A stretch of 64,000 bases of DNA. Origin: Arthrobacter crystallopoietes. Its GTDB lineage: Bacteria; Actinomycetota; Actinomycetes; Actinomycetales; Micrococcaceae. Below, piece after piece: positions 28,316-36,882 of this stretch (the first letter of the stretch is position 1; the number at the start of each line of letters is the position of its first letter). The notes beneath the pieces are model-generated. The model had not been told where the DNA came from. It saw nothing but the letters and a program-made list of their open reading frames with translations, and ran no database searches. A program made the position numbers and the translations under genes. The stretch spans positions 180,760-244,759 of the forward strand of contig NZ_CP018865.1 in NCBI RefSeq assembly GCF_002849715.1, written 5' to 3'.

Positions 28316-29392
28316 ATGCGCATCGGCCTATTGCAGGAAGGTGACCTCACCGGCACAACCGCCTCGGAGCGGTATCACCAGCTGATCGAGGAGGTGTCCT
28401 TGGCGGACCGTCTCGGCTTTTCAACCTGGGGCACTTCCGAACAGCATTTCAGCCCGCCTAATTTCTCCGTGGCGGCACCGGAAGTGCTGTACTCCGCCAT
28501 CGCAATGCGCACTAAAAATATCAAGCTGCGCACCATGGCATCGGTGATGCTTAGATGGAACCACCCCATCCTGGTGGCCGAGCGCCTGGCCACCTTGGAT
28601 ATCGTCTCGCGGGGACGTGCGGAAATCTGCACAGCACGCTCTAACAACCTCACCACACTCGGCGCATTCGGCGTAGATCCGAAGGACACCCGTGCCCAAT
28701 GGGAAGATTCCATGGAAGTGCTCATCAAGGCCATGACCGAAGACAAATTGGAACACAACGGCCCGGTCTGGCAGATTCCACCGGTCGAGGTCGTGCCCAA
28801 ACCCGTCACCAGCCCCCACCCGCCAATGTCGGTAGCAGCATCCAGCGTCCAAACCCACACCAATGCCGGCCGGATGGGCATCGGGGCCATTTCGTTCGAG
28901 AACTACTTTGGGTTCGACTACCTGCAGGAATGTCTGGATGCCTACAACACTGCCTTTGACACGGCAGATCACTCCTCGGTCAAGGCTCCCAACGATTACC
29001 GCGGGCTGTATGTGGCAACAGCGTACTGCGCCGAAACCCGTGAGGAAGCACGCGGCGTTGCCCGGGAGATAGCGTTGAAGTATTTCAAATTCATCCTGGA
29101 CCTCTACATCCCCCTGTCCAAAAACCCGGCCTACCAGTACTTGGACACGCTGGAACAGCTGATCGCGCACGAAGAGGACCTGGACTGGCTGTGCGACTTC
29201 ACTCCGTCGGTCATGATCGGGACCCCGCAGGACTTCATTGAGCGCGTCCAACGCCTCGAATCCATGGGCGTGGACGAGGTCCTGCTACGCATCGATGGCA
29301 TGGGACACGAAAACATCATGAAGTCCTTGGAACTGATCGGCAGCGAGGTCATCCCGCAGGTTGACCGTACCCGGCAGGCGGATATCCGGTGA
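28316..29392 (+). CDS. Luciferase-like (LLM) flavin-dependent monooxygenase (module B)
   Basis: A 358-residue LLM oxygenase beginning MRIGLLQEGDL, with LADRLGFSTWGTSEQHFSP near residue 32, a HPILVAERLATLDIVSRGR stretch near 83, and a C-terminal SMGVDEVLLRIDGMGHEN. CAGGAGGAAT precedes the ATG. With the flavin reductase at 25046 it forms a two-component monooxygenase of the kind (PyrA/PyrE, TgnB/TgnA) that cleaves pyridine-type rings. Substrate assignment is inference. Confidence 0.9.
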   Translation: MRIGLLQEGDLTGTTASERYHQLIEEVSLADRLGFSTWGTSEQHFSPPNFSVAAPEVLYSAIAMRTKNIKLRTMASVMLRWNHPILVAERLATLDIVSRGRAEICTARSNNLTTLGAFGVDPKDTRAQWEDSMEVLIKAMTEDKLEHNGPVWQIPPVEVVPKPVTSPHPPMSVAASSVQTHTNAGRMGIGAISFENYFGFDYLQECLDAYNTAFDTADHSSVKAPNDYRGLYVATAYCAETREEARGVAREIALKYFKFILDLYIPLSKNPAYQYLDTLEQLIAHEEDLDWLCDFTPSVMIGTPQDFIERVQRLESMGVDEVLLRIDGMGHENIMKSLELIGSEVIPQVDRTRQADIR

Positions 29393-29598
29393 CGGCCGCT
29401 TGGCCCGGGCAAAAGCAGGCCCAACCGGTTGCCGGGCACCCGGATGAAGCTCCCGAACTTCAGTTGGCGGAACTCATTGATGCCATCGAACAACCCGGAA
29501 ACCAAGGCGAACCGCTGAAGACGCGGGACTACGTCCTGCTACTGCTGGCCACAGTTGCCTTGCCCCTCGCCCTAATCCTCATCGGAGGCCTGCTATGA
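29389..29598 (+). CDS. Small single-pass membrane protein next to NCS1 permease
   Basis: A 69-residue protein with an acidic cytoplasmic N-terminal part and one C-terminal transmembrane helix (YVLLLLATVALPLALILIGGLL). GTGA overlap with the monooxygenase and ATGA overlap with the permease show strict coupling. It may be an accessory subunit of the transporter. No family recognised. Confidence 0.75.
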   Translation: MTAAWPGQKQAQPVAGHPDEAPELQLAELIDAIEQPGNQGEPLKTRDYVLLLLATVALPLALILIGGLL

Positions 29599-31031
29599 GC
29601 CTGAAGAACGTCACCAGCCTCCCGCCCGCTGACGATTCCAGCGCAGTCGAAAACGGCTGGCCGCAACTGAAGTCCCAGCGCATCTGGGGCCCCTTTGCTG
29701 TGTTCTCTACCTCGGTGTCTACCGCGATTGCCACCTGGTGTTTCATCATCGGCGGCTTCGCGGCCTACTACCTGCCCGCGGCCCAAGGCACGCTGGCAGT
29801 ACTGGCCGGTTCCCTGATCGGCATCCTGTTCATCGTCTTGGCCTGCCTGCCGCTCAGCGCCAAATACGGGATCGATGCCGTCAGCGGGTCGGTACCGCAA
29901 CTGGGCACCAGGGGTTCCCTTCTGGCCGTCGTATTGATCTTCCTGGCCACCTTGGGCTGGAATGTGTACCTCTTCGTGCTACTCGGACGTGCGACGGTGT
30001 CCATAGGCGGTGCCTTCGGCCTGCAGCTGCCAGACTGGTCTGTCGGTGCTGCCGGCGCCTTTGCCGTCCTGGTGGTCTTGGTTCTGCTGCGCAAGGGGTC
30101 CGCGGCAGTGCGTAACTTCAGCCAGTTCATTGCCATCGCCGTACTGATTCTGGCGTTTGTCATCATGTTCCTGCTGATCAACAGTGCCGGCCTAGACACC
30201 CTGCTAACCGCCCCTGCGATCGCACCAGCGGAAGACACCAAGATCAACTGGGCCAGTGCCATGGAGGTACTGACCGCCTCCAACCTGTCCTGGTGGGCCT
30301 ACACCGGGGCGATTGTTCGCAACTCGCCGAGTGCAAGGAAGTCCCTCTGGCCGGTAGTGCTGGGTCTTGGCCTGGCCGTCGGTGTCGGCTCGCTGACGGG
30401 CCTGTACGGCGGACTGCTGGTTCCCGACTCAGGCGGAGATCCCACCCAGTTCCTGGTCGAAATCGGCGGACCGGTCTTTGGAATCATTGCACTGGCATTC
30501 ATCGTGCTGGCCAACATCGGCACGGCTGTTGTCGGAGTCTACGCAGCAACTATTGCGGTACGGCAGCTGCCTGCCATGCGTAACAGCTCGTGGGTGTTCT
30601 CCACGGGAGTGAGCGCACTTCCTGCCCTGGTCCTTGCCGGGTTCTTCGCCGACACTGTTTTCAACAGCTTCGGCACTTTCCTGGCCTTCCTTGGCATCGG
30701 CTTCGCTCCGATCTGCGGTATCCAGATCGCTGACTATTTTTTCCTGCGCCGCCAACGCTACGACGTCGGATCACTGTTCAACACCACGGCGTCCTCACAT
30801 TACTACTACTGGGGCGGGATCAACCCTGTCGGCTTTGCAGCATTCGCTGCAGGGGTCGCCACGTACCTCTACCTGCTAGACCCGGTCACCTATATATCTC
30901 GTGCACCGTTCCAGTTCACGACAGCGACCATTCCCACCGTCATCATCTCCGGCTTGATCTACTGGCTCGGCGCCCGCTTCATCCTCCGCCCGCTGAGCAA
31001 GGGTGGCTACGCCGCCGACCTCCGGAAATGA
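29595..31031 (+). CDS. NCS1-family (cytosine/purine-type) permease
   Basis: A 478-residue carrier with about 12 membrane segments. The start IWGPFAVFSTSVSTAIATW near residue 33, a NLSWWAYTGAIVRNSPSARKS loop near 230 and the C-terminal FLAFLGIGFAPICGIQIADYFFLRR segment near 370 are typical of the nucleobase:cation symporter-1 family (CodB, PucI, hydantoin carriers). It probably imports the neutral heterocycle processed by module B. Confidence 0.9.
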   Translation: MSLKNVTSLPPADDSSAVENGWPQLKSQRIWGPFAVFSTSVSTAIATWCFIIGGFAAYYLPAAQGTLAVLAGSLIGILFIVLACLPLSAKYGIDAVSGSVPQLGTRGSLLAVVLIFLATLGWNVYLFVLLGRATVSIGGAFGLQLPDWSVGAAGAFAVLVVLVLLRKGSAAVRNFSQFIAIAVLILAFVIMFLLINSAGLDTLLTAPAIAPAEDTKINWASAMEVLTASNLSWWAYTGAIVRNSPSARKSLWPVVLGLGLAVGVGSLTGLYGGLLVPDSGGDPTQFLVEIGGPVFGIIALAFIVLANIGTAVVGVYAATIAVRQLPAMRNSSWVFSTGVSALPALVLAGFFADTVFNSFGTFLAFLGIGFAPICGIQIADYFFLRRQRYDVGSLFNTTASSHYYYWGGINPVGFAAFAAGVATYLYLLDPVTYISRAPFQFTTATIPTVIISGLIYWLGARFILRPLSKGGYAADLRK

Positions 31032-31061
31032 TTCGGCGAAAAAATCATTAGGAGCCTTTCA

Positions 31062-31364
31062 ATGCATGACCTGTATGTCCTCTACAACCAACCCCAGGAC
31101 CGGGAGAGCTTCGACCGGCACTACACCTCCAAGCACATCCCGCTCGTCCGGCAACTGCCTCTGCTGCAGGATTTCACCTGGGGCAAGGTGGCCGCTGATG
31201 CACCGGATGCCCATTATCTAGTGGCGAGGCTGACCTATGCTTCCAAGGCCGATGCGGATAACTCCCTGGCCTCGGTGGCGGGCAGGGCCTCGGTGCAGGA
31301 CCTGGAGAACTTCGCCCAAGCCGGAGCAACCGTGTTAAACGTGCCGCGGGAGCGACAGGAATGA
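31062..31364 (+). CDS. EthD-family small protein (module B)
   Basis: A 100-residue EthD-like protein, about 88% identical to 15245-15547. The first half has most of the differences (MHDLYVLYNQPQ against MHDIFVLYNRPK); from LPLLQDFTWG onward it is almost identical, even at synonymous sites. ATG preceded by TAGGAG; ATGA overlap with the amidohydrolase. Confidence 0.85.
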   Translation: MHDLYVLYNQPQDRESFDRHYTSKHIPLVRQLPLLQDFTWGKVAADAPDAHYLVARLTYASKADADNSLASVAGRASVQDLENFAQAGATVLNVPRERQE

Positions 31365-33052
31365 CGCCCGCCATCGAGGGCCCCGCCGATACCATTATCC
31401 GGGCCGGCCACGTCATCACGCTCGCCCCTGGCGACCCGGACGGACAGGCCGCGGTCTGCATCCGTGACGGTTTCATCCAGGCAGTCGTCCCGGCAGCCGA
31501 GGCCGGGGCTTGGATCGGGCCGGAGACCATCATCATCGACCTGCCCGGGCGCACGCTGATGCCCGGTTTCGTGGACCCGCATGCCCATGCGGAGGTCGCA
31601 GCTAAGGCCAGCTACCAGATGGTCGACGTCCGGGCCCCGGGCTGTTCGAACATCGCCGCCGTCCTGCAGACGCTTCGGGACAGTGTGCCCCAGGCAAGGG
31701 ACGGGTGGTTGGTGGCCCAAGCAAACCTGTTCTTCGACCAAAAACTGGCCGACCGGCGCTTTCCTACCCGTGATGAGCTGGACAGCGTCAGCACAGACAT
31801 CGCGATTGCAGTCCGGGCTGGCGGGCACCTGAGCATACTTAACAGCCGGGCCCTGGAGCTGAGCGGCATCGACGAATCCTACGAGGCCGTGGACTACAGC
31901 ATCACCGGAAAACCTTCCGTGCAACGTGACGCGGACGGGCGCGCCACAGGCATCGTCAGCGAGATGGACAAGCTGTTACCTTTTCCGGCTCTTTCCGCCG
32001 CGCAGTCCTGTGAAGCCATCGAATTAGGCGTCCGGGAGCTATTCACCGCCCACGGCGTCACTACCATCGGCGAGATCTCCGAGTCCCGCGAGGGCCTGAA
32101 GATCTACGACGATGCCTTGGCCGAGGGCCGAATGGCAGCCCGGATCCACGTCTACCTATGGACTCCGGGCACGGTCAGCCTGGATGAAGCCTGTACACAC
32201 CGGTCCTGGACAAATTTCCGGTCGGACGATTCACTGCTCAAGATCCAAGGAGTCAAGGCGTTCTCCGACGGGGGATATTCAGCTGCCCGGGCCGCCCTGA
32301 CCCGGCCTTATGCCTTGGAAGGCCACGAATGCGGCGAACTGGCCCTCTCCACCGACCAGATCATCGAACTGGCCCGCCGCACGCAAGCGGCCGGGCTGCA
32401 GTTGGCGGTGCACGCCAACGGCGACCGCGCCCAGCTGGAAGTCTGCGAAGCGCTAGCCCAGGTGGCGCACGAACACCCGGACGGACCGCGGATCAGGATC
32501 GAACACGCCGGGAACTTCGTCCCGGACTACGAACGGCTCAGCACGGCGTGGGCCAACGCCGGGATCGTGCCGGTTCCGCAGCCTGTGTTCATCTACAATT
32601 TCGGCGAGTTCATCCCGGCCTACGTAGGTGCCTACGCCCGGGACCGGCAGTTCCCCTTCCGCCGCATGATCGATGATGGCTGGCCGATTTCGGGTAGCTC
32701 CGACGTATGGGTCGGCTCGGAGACCGGGCAGACCAACCCTTTCCTCAGCATCGCCAGCGCCGTCGCCCGGCGGACCTTCCATGGCGATGCCCTCAACCCG
32801 GAACAGTCCGTCACCACATATGAGGCACTGCGCATGCACACCCTCGGCGGCGCCCACGCACTCGGTGAAGAACATACCCGCGGATCGCTGGAACCCGGCA
32901 AGCTCGCAGACCTCATCGTCCTGGACCGGAACCCGCTCACGACCGCACCTGAAAATCTGACTGGCATCAGAGTCGAGGAAGTCTTTCTCGGCGGCAAACA
33001 CGTCTACAGCCGCGGCGGTGCTGCCGCCCGGACTGTCGACAACAGAATGTAA
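31361..33052 (+). CDS. YtcJ-type amidohydrolase (module B)
   Basis: A 563-residue paralogue of 13539-15248 with the same ligand motifs: DPHAHAE near residue 71, KAFSDGGYS near 305, VHANGDRAQ near 352, RIEHAGNF near 376 and SGSSDVW near 440. In the comparable pyridine pathway an amidohydrolase splits the N-formyl intermediate; I infer a similar role. Last main gene of module B. DNA identity with module A is highest in the first ~270 bp. Confidence 0.9.
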   Translation: MTPAIEGPADTIIRAGHVITLAPGDPDGQAAVCIRDGFIQAVVPAAEAGAWIGPETIIIDLPGRTLMPGFVDPHAHAEVAAKASYQMVDVRAPGCSNIAAVLQTLRDSVPQARDGWLVAQANLFFDQKLADRRFPTRDELDSVSTDIAIAVRAGGHLSILNSRALELSGIDESYEAVDYSITGKPSVQRDADGRATGIVSEMDKLLPFPALSAAQSCEAIELGVRELFTAHGVTTIGEISESREGLKIYDDALAEGRMAARIHVYLWTPGTVSLDEACTHRSWTNFRSDDSLLKIQGVKAFSDGGYSAARAALTRPYALEGHECGELALSTDQIIELARRTQAAGLQLAVHANGDRAQLEVCEALAQVAHEHPDGPRIRIEHAGNFVPDYERLSTAWANAGIVPVPQPVFIYNFGEFIPAYVGAYARDRQFPFRRMIDDGWPISGSSDVWVGSETGQTNPFLSIASAVARRTFHGDALNPEQSVTTYEALRMHTLGGAHALGEEHTRGSLEPGKLADLIVLDRNPLTTAPENLTGIRVEEVFLGGKHVYSRGGAAARTVDNRM

Positions 33053-33162
33053 ACCAGCCCGGACTGATACTCCCCCAAACGGATCTTCCCGAGCAGCTCG
33101 ATAAAGCCAGCATCAAAGCGGGCGAAGCCGGATGTTCCGACCTCGCCTAGAAAGATCAAGCC

Positions 33163-33360
33163 ATGACCTCAAAAAATATCACCGCACTCAGCACGGCAGA
33201 GGCACATCAGCTCATCAACATCGCTGTCGAAGAACTACAGCACCTTGCAAGTCAGGAAGGCAGCCGCGGTATCCTGGTCACTAGGACGGGCCCAGGACAG
33301 TTCATTGTCGAACTCAGCGAAAATGTACCCTACGGACTGACATTGGAGGCTGTCGCTTAA
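33163..33360 (+). CDS. Small orphan protein, GILxTRxGPGxF family
   Basis: A 65-residue protein with an N-terminal helix (AHQLINIAVEELQHLA) and a beta-rich end, GILVTRTGPGQFIVELSENVPYG. The second half recurs in the protein at 48739-49149 (GILATRWGPGLFTLELSENVPYG), so this is a real small family present twice in the window. No function known to me. AGAAAG upstream is a weak RBS. Confidence 0.7.
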   Translation: MTSKNITALSTAEAHQLINIAVEELQHLASQEGSRGILVTRTGPGQFIVELSENVPYGLTLEAVA

Positions 33361-33413
33361 GCCCTACCAGCGGTCGCCCTCACTCCTTACATCGGCCCGG
33401 CACACGGCTTTCT

Positions 33414-33810
33414 ACTAATGTCATCGACATCCGCCTCCAAACAGAAGCCGAGAAGAAACGTGTCGACGCTTCACTCGGCGCGATCGCAGTCAGTGGCGAA
33501 CGCGTCCGCATCGAGATCGACCACTACTGGAATCGGGCCATTCATGCACCTGACCGGCCCCAGCCGCCGCCTTCGACCTGGTCGCAGAGGCAGCCGCCGA
33601 GCTGGGCCACTTACTGCCCCAAGCGGTGGCAGCGACGCCAAATTCGTGTCGGCCCTCGGCATCCCCGTCCTGTGAGGCGTGAGCTCAGTGGGAGACGGGG
33701 GCGACGGCGCCCACGCCAGGAACGAGTTCATCTACCCGGATAAGATCCCTCTCTTCGCCGCCATCGCCCCCTGCGCACTGGCAGAGCTGACCAACGGCTG
33801 GCTAGCGGCG
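33414..33810 (+). pseudogene. M20-family peptidase remnant (C-terminal part)
   Basis: Three frames in succession spell the end of an M20/ArgE-type metallopeptidase: VIDIRLQTEAEKKRVDASLG (33420), then AFDLVAEAAAELGHLLPQ (from about 33569), then GGSDAKFVSALGIPVL (to 33672), a TGA, and GDGGDGAHARNEFIY. Family landmarks are the dimerisation strand, GGSDA and the late GAHARNE metal-ligand segment. The two frame breaks vanish if one base is added to CCCC near 33560 and to GG near 33619; the TGA at 33673 and the missing 5' half remain. Confidence 0.75.
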
Positions 33811-34119
33811 GCGTACTCCTGCACTAGGTCAGTGCGACCTTCGGGAACTGGACGTCGCAATGCAACGCCTCTTGGTACCTGCCGGATGATGTCGGCGAGC
33901 CGCACTTCAGCGTCGTCCCAGCCTCCCGCGGACAGCCGGTCATGGTTGGATTGTCCACGGTCACCCAGTTCGAGGACCAGCGGCAGGCGGTGGGGTAGCT
34001 GGAGGCCCGTGAGCAAGACTGGAATCACTACCTGTCTGACGTGCCTTCGCATCGCGTTAGGCGCTTTTGCGGGGTTCACCCAGGCGGAGAAGGGTTCGGG
34101 CCAGCAACGCAAATGCTGG
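33811..34119. other. Gap with decayed coding sequence
   Basis: About 310 bp. A plus-strand frame reads WYLPDDVGEPHFSVVPASRG and QPVMVGLSTVTQFEDQRQAVG before a stop, which looks like a gene scrap, but I cannot assign it. Confidence 0.4.
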
Positions 34120-34756
34120 TTACACCCGCACATCACCCTTGCCCCAGACCAAATTGATGGCGACCGCGATCAGGACTGTCCCGAAGAAATACGACAGAAG
34201 AGCGTGAAGAAGTGCTTTGCGTCGGATGTCACTATTGACCGGCTCGGTTTCAGGCGCAGCGTAGGACATGCCTGCGGTGAATGCGAAGTAAGCGAAGTCG
34301 CTGTAGGCAGGTTGCGGCTCCTGCTTGACGTCGAACCCGTCGCCAGGGTGATCGAGGAAGTACATGCGGGCGTACTTCAAGGCATAGACCGTGTTGACGA
34401 GCGCCCAGGCTACGATCGTGCCGAGGACGCCCAGGATGACCAATGCCACCGAGGTCGGGTCTCCGCCCTGGCCGCTGGACTGGATCAATGCGACCACCAC
34501 GGCCGCAATGCTCGCGATGCAAGCCGTGATGATCGCATTGTTGGTCACGCGGGAGGCGGACTCCTCGCGATGCGACGCGTTCAGTCCCTGCGCGGTCCTG
34601 CCGCCAGCAGATCCGCCACACCCATGCCAGAGCGGTGACGCCAGCAGTGCACCATCCGACCAGGGGCGCATAGCTGAAAGATTCAGGGTGGAATTCAAAT
34701 CCAGCAATTTCTGACGCTTCGAGGCCAAAGTCCCAGACTGCACTCAGACATCTCAA
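34120..34756 (-). pseudogene. DUF1345 membrane protein gene, frameshifted
   Basis: Two minus-strand frames together give a DUF1345 protein. The upstream frame has YAPLVGWCTAGVTALAWVW; the downstream frame has ASRVTNNAIITACIASIAAVVVAL, VYALKYARMYFLDHPGDGFD and the family hallmark YSDFAYFAFTAGMSYAAPET, then IRRKALLHALLSYFFGTV. Removing one G from GGG near 34625 joins them. The usual first membrane helix is not seen, so the 5' end may also be lost. Function of the family is unknown. Confidence 0.75.
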
Positions 34757-34941
34757 GGACTAGAGATTTGGGCGATAGGGGTCTCTTACACGCCGTCCCA
34801 CTAGCCGGTCCTCCATCGCGACACTCGATCACCGCTCCCCCGCCACGAGAAATCATATGCAATTGCTGGCTTCTTCGATTCGCGTATACCCCGCCCGCAA
34901 AAATGTCCCGCTGGGGTAGCTCATCCGCTACAGTAAAGCCC

Positions 34942-35514
34942 ATGCCAGCACACATCGTCGGTTACGCCCGTGTCTCGACCAATGAGCAGGACCTCACCGC
35001 GCAACGGAACGGGCTCGCCGTCCTCGGCGTCCCCGAAGACATGATTTACGTTGACCACGGACTGACCGGCAGGAACAGGGACCGGCCCGGGCTGCGTGAA
35101 GCCCTCGCCGCAGTACGGGCCGGCGATACCCTGGTCATTACCAAACTCGACCGGCTCGCCCGCTCCCTTCCCGATGCCCGCGACATTGTTGAAGAGCTGA
35201 CGAAAAAGAAAGTGAAGCTGAGCATCGGCGGGTCCGTTCACGACCCCACGGATCCCGTCGGGCGGCTGCTCTTCAATGTCCTGGCCATGGTCGCCGAATT
35301 CGAATCCGACCTCATCCGCGCCCGCACCCGCGAAGGCATGCAGGTCGCCAAAGCCAAAGGCCGGCTCCGCGGCAAGCAACCCAAACTCTCCAAAAGCCAG
35401 GAAGCCCACCTCGTCTCCCTATATAAGGGAGGACAACACACCACAACCGAGATTGCCGATATTTTCAAAGTCGCCCGGAGCACCGTGTACCGCATCGTGA
35501 AGCGGACGATATGA
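34942..35514 (+). CDS. Serine recombinase (resolvase/invertase family)
   Basis: A 190-residue small serine recombinase. The catalytic serine is in GYARVSTNEQDL (residue 10), with the conserved ITKLDRLARSLPDARDI near 65-80, GRLLFNVLAMVAEFESDLIRARTREGM near 105-133 and a C-terminal helix-turn-helix (TTEIADIFKVARSTVYRIVK). The ATG at 34942 is preferred over one at 34768. TACAGT seven bases upstream would fit a leaderless -10 box. No matching res site or transposase was identified nearby. Confidence 0.9.
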   Translation: MPAHIVGYARVSTNEQDLTAQRNGLAVLGVPEDMIYVDHGLTGRNRDRPGLREALAAVRAGDTLVITKLDRLARSLPDARDIVEELTKKKVKLSIGGSVHDPTDPVGRLLFNVLAMVAEFESDLIRARTREGMQVAKAKGRLRGKQPKLSKSQEAHLVSLYKGGQHTTTEIADIFKVARSTVYRIVKRTI

Positions 35515-35617
35515 CCTGATGCTGCGCAGCGAGGGAAGGACCCCCGGATGAAGCAGCCCCTGTATGAGCACGACCTTCAGAAGCGCTGGATAGGCCCCCG
35601 ACCCCACAAATTCCGAG

Positions 35618-35621
35618 GTGG
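35618..35621. repeat. 4-bp target duplication GTGG, left copy
   Basis: GTGG precedes the IS3-family element here and recurs at 36879-36882. A 3-4 bp duplication is normal for IS3 elements and marks an unrearranged insertion. Confidence 0.65.
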
Positions 35622-35691
35622 AACGGGACTGCCCCCGGTTCAGTTGACTCCTGACTTGTGAGGATTCATTCCTTGCAGGAAGGATGTTCCT

Positions 35692-35976
35692 GTGCCCAAG
35701 CCCTACCCCGCCGAGTTCCGCCGCGATGTTGTTGCCGTCGCCCGGAAGCATGAAGCCCCGCTGGCGCAGATCGCCAAGGACTTCGGGATCTCCGAAGCGA
35801 CCCTGCATAACTGGCTGAAGAAAGCCGACATCGAGGACGGCAGCAGCCCCGGCGTGACCGAGAAGGAAGCCGCGGAACTGCGGGAGGCCAAGAAACGGAT
35901 TCGCCTGCTGGAGCAGGAGAACGAGATCCTGCGCCGGGCCGCGGCGTTCTTCGCCCGCGAGCTGCCCCCAAAATGA
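35692..35976 (+). CDS. IS3-family transposase OrfA
   Basis: A 94-residue HTH protein (AQIAKDFGISEATLHNWLKKA near residue 27) followed by a leucine-zipper coiled coil (AELREAKKRIRLLEQENEILRRA). It binds the element ends. GTG start with GGAAGG upstream. Its stop overlaps the orfB ATG (ATGA), so OrfB may be made by reinitiation or by frameshifting to give OrfAB. Confidence 0.93.
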   Translation: MPKPYPAEFRRDVVAVARKHEAPLAQIAKDFGISEATLHNWLKKADIEDGSSPGVTEKEAAELREAKKRIRLLEQENEILRRAAAFFARELPPK

Positions 35977-36836
35977 CGTACCCGCTGGTCCTTGACCTTG
36001 CCGCCGACGGAATCCCCGTGGCGGTGGCCTGCCGGGTGCTGGGCTTCTCCAAGCAGGCCTTCTACAAATGGAAGGCCAATCCCGTCTCCGACCGGGACCG
36101 GGCGGACGCGCACCTGATCAATGCCGCCCTGGACGTCCATCTGGACGATCCGGCGTTCGGGTACCGGTTCATCGCCGACGAACTGCCGGCCCTGGGCATC
36201 AGCGCCGGCGAGAACCGGGTCCAGCGGCTGTGCAGCAGCCAGCGGATCTGGTCCGTCTTCGCCAAGAAGCGCGGTCTCAGCCGCAAGGCCGGCCCACCGG
36301 TCCACGAGGACCTCGTGGACCGGGACTTCACGGCCACGGCACTGAACGAGCTGTGGCTGACCGACATCACCGAACACCGAACCGACGAGGGCAAGTTGTA
36401 TCTCTGCGCGATCAAGGACGTCTACTCCAACCGAATCGTCGGCTACTCCATCGACGAACGGATGAAGGCCTCGCTGGCCGTTTCTGCGCTGCGCAACGCA
36501 GTCGCTTTGAGGTCGCCACGGGGAACCGTGGTCCACAGCGATCGCGGCTCCCAGTTCCGCTCCACCGTGTTTGTAAGGGCACTCAAGAGCAACGGCCTGA
36601 CCGGTTCAATGGGACGGGTCGGCGCGTGCGGCGACAATGCCGCCATGGAATCATTCTTCGCCCTGCTGCAAAAGAACGTCCTGGATCGGCGGCGCTGGTC
36701 CACCCGGCAGGAACTGCGCCTGGCCATCGTGACCTGGATCGAGAAAACCTACCACCGCCGGCGCCGCCAGCGCGCCCTTGGCAGGCTGACGCCGATCGAG
36801 TTTGAGACAATCGAAACCGACCTTCAAGCCGCCTGA
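35973..36836 (+). CDS. IS3-family transposase OrfB (DDE integrase)
   Basis: A 287-residue rve-type integrase. It has an N-terminal HTH_21-like region (YGYRFIADEL-type segment near residue 60), the first Asp in LWLTDITEHRT near residue 128, the second in VVHSDRGSQFRS near 190, and the Glu in GDNAAMESFFALLQKN near 228. The frame is intact. Length and motif spacing are normal, so the element could transpose. Confidence 0.95.
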   Translation: MTYPLVLDLAADGIPVAVACRVLGFSKQAFYKWKANPVSDRDRADAHLINAALDVHLDDPAFGYRFIADELPALGISAGENRVQRLCSSQRIWSVFAKKRGLSRKAGPPVHEDLVDRDFTATALNELWLTDITEHRTDEGKLYLCAIKDVYSNRIVGYSIDERMKASLAVSALRNAVALRSPRGTVVHSDRGSQFRSTVFVRALKSNGLTGSMGRVGACGDNAAMESFFALLQKNVLDRRRWSTRQELRLAIVTWIEKTYHRRRRQRALGRLTPIEFETIETDLQAA

Positions 36837-36878
36837 AAACCATCAACCCCGACAGTCAACAAAACCCGGGGCAGTCCC

Positions 36879-36882
36879 GTGG
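36879..36882. repeat. 4-bp target duplication GTGG, right copy
   Basis: Second copy of the GTGG target duplication, immediately after the right end of the IS3-family element. Confidence 0.65.

Larger units (their letters stand above)
35622..36878 (+). mobile_element. IS3-family insertion sequence, complete
   Basis: A 1257-bp element with ends AACGGGACTGCCCCCGG (left) and AACCCGGGGCAGTCCC-type sequence (right, minus strand GGGACTGCCCCGGGTT). It carries orfA and orfB in the plus direction and is flanked by GTGG repeats. A second, damaged copy lies at 12108-12827. Confidence 0.9.

Noticed and set aside
33679..34638. 319-codon plus-strand frame
   Set aside because: Only its first ~40 codons are meaningful (M20 peptidase remnant); the rest is antisense to the DUF1345 gene.
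35515..35621. res or attachment site for the serine recombinase
   Set aside because: No paired inverted repeats of resolvase type were found beside the gene; the sequence reads as the 5' end of the IS-split gene.
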